Origin: Acidobacteriota bacterium
GTDB taxonomy: Bacteria; Acidobacteriota; Terriglobia; Terriglobales; Acidobacteriaceae
NCBI GenBank assembly: GCA_003223595.1
Contig: QHVR01000055.1
Coordinates: 1 to 8,648 of the forward strand
DNA: 8,648 nucleotides
Direction of reading: 5' to 3'
Positions 7,076-8,648 of the stretch are shown in pieces. The notes under the pieces were generated by a model that ran no database searches, was not told where the DNA came from, and saw only the letters and a list, made by a program, of their open reading frames with translations. Each line of letters starts with the position of its first letter. Positions within the stretch are counted from its first letter, which is position 1. Both the position numbers and the translations under genes were made by a program.

Positions 7076-7088
7076 GCAGTTGAACTGC
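7076..7088. repeat. Perfect 13-base palindrome between transglycosylase and amidase
   Basis: GCAGTT-G-AACTGC is a perfect inverted repeat around a single base, in the 85-base gap after the transglycosylase stop and before the amidase leader. It could be a protein-binding site or part of a transcript hairpin. No T-run follows on the minus strand, so termination there is doubtful. Confidence 0.35.
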
Positions 7089-7126
7089 CGTGATACCTGA
7101 GAGACTCTTAAACAGATGCTTAGATT

Positions 7127-7978
7127 TTAATCCGTGTTGCTGATGTACAACACCCCGCGCGCATCTCGTTGCACCCGCACGGGTTCCCGTGATCCGCCAG
7201 ATGGGGTCAGATCAAAGCCGCCGTTGTACAGGTTTGTAATCCTGCGCACGTAATTCTGCGTTTCGGCAAAATGCGGGACGCCTGCGCTTCGAGCCACCGC
7301 GCCTTCTCCCGCGTTGTAAGCCGCAAGCGTCAGATTCACGTCACCGCCATAGTTTTGCAGCAAATACTTCAAGTGCCGGACGCCGGCATCGACATTCTGC
7401 TGCGGATCAAAGGGATTCTTCACGTTTAAGCTGCGTGCCGTCTTGGGCATGAGTTGCATCAGTCCCATCGCTCCCTTATTCGACACGGCGTTGGCATTGA
7501 AATTTGACTCCACTTTGATGACTGCCCGCACCAGATTCGCATCCACATTGTGGCGGGCGGCAGCCATCACCACCGCGTTATCGATCTCGTCCGGCGAGGC
7601 CTGATGCCCACGAGCATTGGCGGCGATGATTTTTGCATTGGCCGACGAAACCGAGTCATGCCCAAAATACTGGGTGACTTCTTTCGCGGCCGAACGCGCG
7701 GCCAGCATCGAGGCCGCACCTGCCGAAGGCACCGGTTTCCAGCGGCTCTCTTTGCTGCTCCAGAAGACGAGTGAAGAGCGCTTGGACTGCGGAACCGGCG
7801 TGACCCGCGGCTTCGCTGGGGCATCCTCGTCTACATAGATCTTGCGTCCATGCTCTTCGGTGGCGGTGATCCCGTGGCCGGAGCTATCTGCCTCAGCGGC
7901 CCAGGCGTTGAGTGGCAAGGAGGTCGCGATTGTCGTTCCGACCGTCAGCATCAGTGCGAGTTGCAGGCGCTTTCGCAT
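7127..7978 (-). CDS. Exported SLT-type lytic transglycosylase
   Basis: An enzyme that cuts the MurNAc-GlcNAc glycan bond of peptidoglycan, leaving 1,6-anhydro-MurNAc, and acts in the periplasm. The protein has 283 residues. A signal peptide spans about 1-28 (MRKR, hydrophobic core, NAWA-A). The SLT/Slt70-like domain is at about 136-252. The catalytic glutamate is E157 in VIKVESNFNANAVSNKGAMG, followed by GLMQLMP (172-178), FDPQQNVDAGVRHL (190-203) and AAYNAGEGAV (219-228), all standard motifs of the family. The stretches GRKIYVDED (44-52) and RDARGVLYISNTD (271-283) resemble the short DUF4124-type motif. I chose the ATG at 7978: GGAGAG lies 10 bases before it, and the longer frame starts only with a TTG at 7996. 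It is followed by the amidase gene on the same strand, so the two may act together in wall turnover. It has a strong promoter of its own. Confidence 0.93.
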   Translation of the reverse strand: MRKRLQLALMLTVGTTIATSLPLNAWAAEADSSGHGITATEEHGRKIYVDEDAPAKPRVTPVPQSKRSSLVFWSSKESRWKPVPSAGAASMLAARSAAKEVTQYFGHDSVSSANAKIIAANARGHQASPDEIDNAVVMAAARHNVDANLVRAVIKVESNFNANAVSNKGAMGLMQLMPKTARSLNVKNPFDPQQNVDAGVRHLKYLLQNYGGDVNLTLAAYNAGEGAVARSAGVPHFAETQNYVRRITNLYNGGFDLTPSGGSREPVRVQRDARGVLYISNTD

Positions 7979-7988
7979 ATCCGGGCGT

Positions 7989-7994
7989 CTCTCC
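7989..7994 (-). promoter_or_regulatory. Ribosome binding site of the transglycosylase gene
   Basis: GGAGAG on the minus strand ends 10 bases before the ATG at 7978. It is the best start-linked Shine-Dalgarno match in the window and favours this ATG over the TTG at 7996. Confidence 0.55.
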
Positions 7995-8089
7995 AAATAC
8001 TTCGACCTTTTCTGAAGGCTCTAAACAGACCAAGCCCTCCTGAGTTCTACCCGGAACCTGACGGAGAATTGAACAGCCAGAGTAGGACG

Positions 8090-8118
8090 ATTATAGGCGG
8101 GGGTGAAGAGCGGAACAA
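8090..8118 (-). promoter_or_regulatory. Sigma-70 promoter for the transglycosylase gene
   Basis: On the minus strand, TATAAT (8090-8095) is a perfect -10 box, with TTGTTC (8113-8118) 17 bases upstream as a partial -35 box. Transcription would start near 8083, giving an untranslated leader of about 105 bases. The 254-base gap between 7979 and 8232 holds no gene that I can support; this promoter and a hairpin are its main contents. Confidence 0.6.
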
Positions 8119-8183
8119 TCTATCCGAAGGGAGTAGAACCAGCGGAGTAATGCGAGGCAAGTAGTTGAAAGGCAAGTGGAACA

Positions 8184-8212
8184 GGCGATTCGATTGCTTG
8201 GATCGCCGATCC
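8184..8212. repeat. Overlapping hairpins downstream of the right-edge gene
   Basis: GGCGAT (8184-8189) pairs with ATCGCC (8202-8207). Overlapping it, GGATC (8200-8204) pairs with GATCC (8208-8212). The two cannot form together. They lie shortly after the stop of the right-edge gene on the minus strand and may mark its transcript end, but no T-run is present. Confidence 0.3.
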
Positions 8213-8232
8213 CGGAAGTAACCACCCCGCGA

Positions 8233-8648
8233 TTACCTCAATGTGTAGAGCGGTGACTGACTAGGAACGCTAACGCGGCACCTTGTTCTTGCTCCTGAAT
8301 CCACCATTTGCTTGGCTTCGCCCAAGCTGCCGCCGTAGAGTTTGCGGGCGGCGTACACGGCGGTGATGTTCTGGCCGCGGGCAGCGAGTTCGCCGAGCTG
8401 CCTCTGTTGGTCTTCACGACTCAGCGACTTCATCTGCGTGAAGTCCTGCTTCACCGAAACTGTCTCAGTGATGAGGGTGTAAGGACGCAGAAGGTCGAGA
8501 AACTTGCCAGCGCGAGGCACCACGTCCCAATGAATACGAAGCAACGTGGGTGCGGTCAGTGTGACGGGATAATCTCGATAAAGAGTCGAACTGGTGCCAT
8601 ACCAGTGCTTTTGCATTGGCGCCGATTCACCACGCTCCGCTTGTAACG
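8233..8648 (-). CDS. Unrecognised protein with L7/L12-like C-terminal motif, possibly 5'-partial
   Basis: The minus-strand frame is open from the right window edge to a TGA-free run ending at 8233, so the gene may begin outside the window; an internal ATG at 8616 would give 127 residues. I do not recognise the first part (with HWYGTSSTLYRDYPVTLTAP and DVVPRAGKFLDLLRPY). Residues about 72-108 from that ATG read LGELAARGQNITAVYAARKL and then YGGSLGEAKQMVD. This resembles the C-terminal domain of ribosomal protein L7/L12 (helix, AVIKAVR-like turn, GLKEAKDLVE-like helix), a module also found in non-ribosomal bacterial proteins. The last twenty or so residues (SGARTRCRVSVPSQ onward) look less like protein; a shifted frame there would end at 8270 with FRSKNKVPR, so a small frameshift near the 3' end is possible. 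No signal peptide or membrane segment is seen in this part. Confidence 0.6.
   Translation of the reverse strand, partial: LQAERGESAPMQKHWYGTSSTLYRDYPVTLTAPTLLRIHWDVVPRAGKFLDLLRPYTLITETVSVKQDFTQMKSLSREDQQRQLGELAARGQNITAVYAARKLYGGSLGEAKQMVDSGARTRCRVSVPSQSPLYTLR

Noticed and set aside
8155..8177. Direct repeat AGGCAAGT, two copies 15 bases apart
   Set aside because: Eight bases twice is expected by chance at this scale, and no third copy is seen.
8308..8646. Plus-strand open frame of 112 codons at the right edge
   Set aside because: It is opposite the L7/L12-like minus-strand frame, which has the more protein-like sequence.

Overview
The window looks like chromosomal DNA of an Acidobacteriota bacterium (class Terriglobia or a near relative), probably from a soil genome or metagenome. 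This is inferred from moderately high GC, an exported protein made of repeated carboxypeptidase-regulatory-like domains, a futalosine-pathway menaquinone gene (mqnC), a short CxxC/CxxC zinc-ribbon protein, and an amidase with an N-terminal TPR-like part. No rRNA, tRNA, CRISPR array, transposase or phage gene was seen. Seven of the eight genes lie on the minus strand.

Left part (1-3203): a PIG-L/LmbE-type deacetylase runs off the left edge. Upstream of it on the same strand is a putative lipoprotein of 561 residues built from five beta-sandwich repeats. Diverging from that gene, on the plus strand, is a small four-helix membrane protein resembling the DUF1648/SdpI family. The region between the two divergent genes is rich in signals: a near-consensus plus-strand promoter (TTGACA-N17-CATAAT), a weaker minus-strand promoter, and a nested dyad between or over them.

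Middle (3204-4814): a small zinc-ribbon protein and mqnC (cyclic dehypoxanthinyl futalosine synthase, a radical SAM enzyme of menaquinone synthesis), both on the minus strand. The mqnC gene has its own promoter just upstream. Palindromes lie between the two genes.

Right part (4815-8648): two peptidoglycan-cutting enzymes sit next to each other on the minus strand, first an exported SLT-type lytic transglycosylase with a consensus -10 promoter, then an AMIN/Amidase_3 N-acetylmuramoyl-L-alanine amidase. The amidase gene appears frameshifted: its signal peptide and first ~57 codons are in a different frame from the rest. At the right edge is an unrecognised protein, possibly 5'-partial, whose end resembles the helical C-terminal domain of ribosomal protein L7/L12.

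The genes look like ordinary housekeeping and envelope functions and do not form one pathway. The transglycosylase-amidase pair is the clearest functional grouping (cell-wall remodelling). I found no convincing new multi-gene system. The best leads are the broken amidase 5' end, the dyad-containing divergent promoter region, and the L7/L12-like protein.
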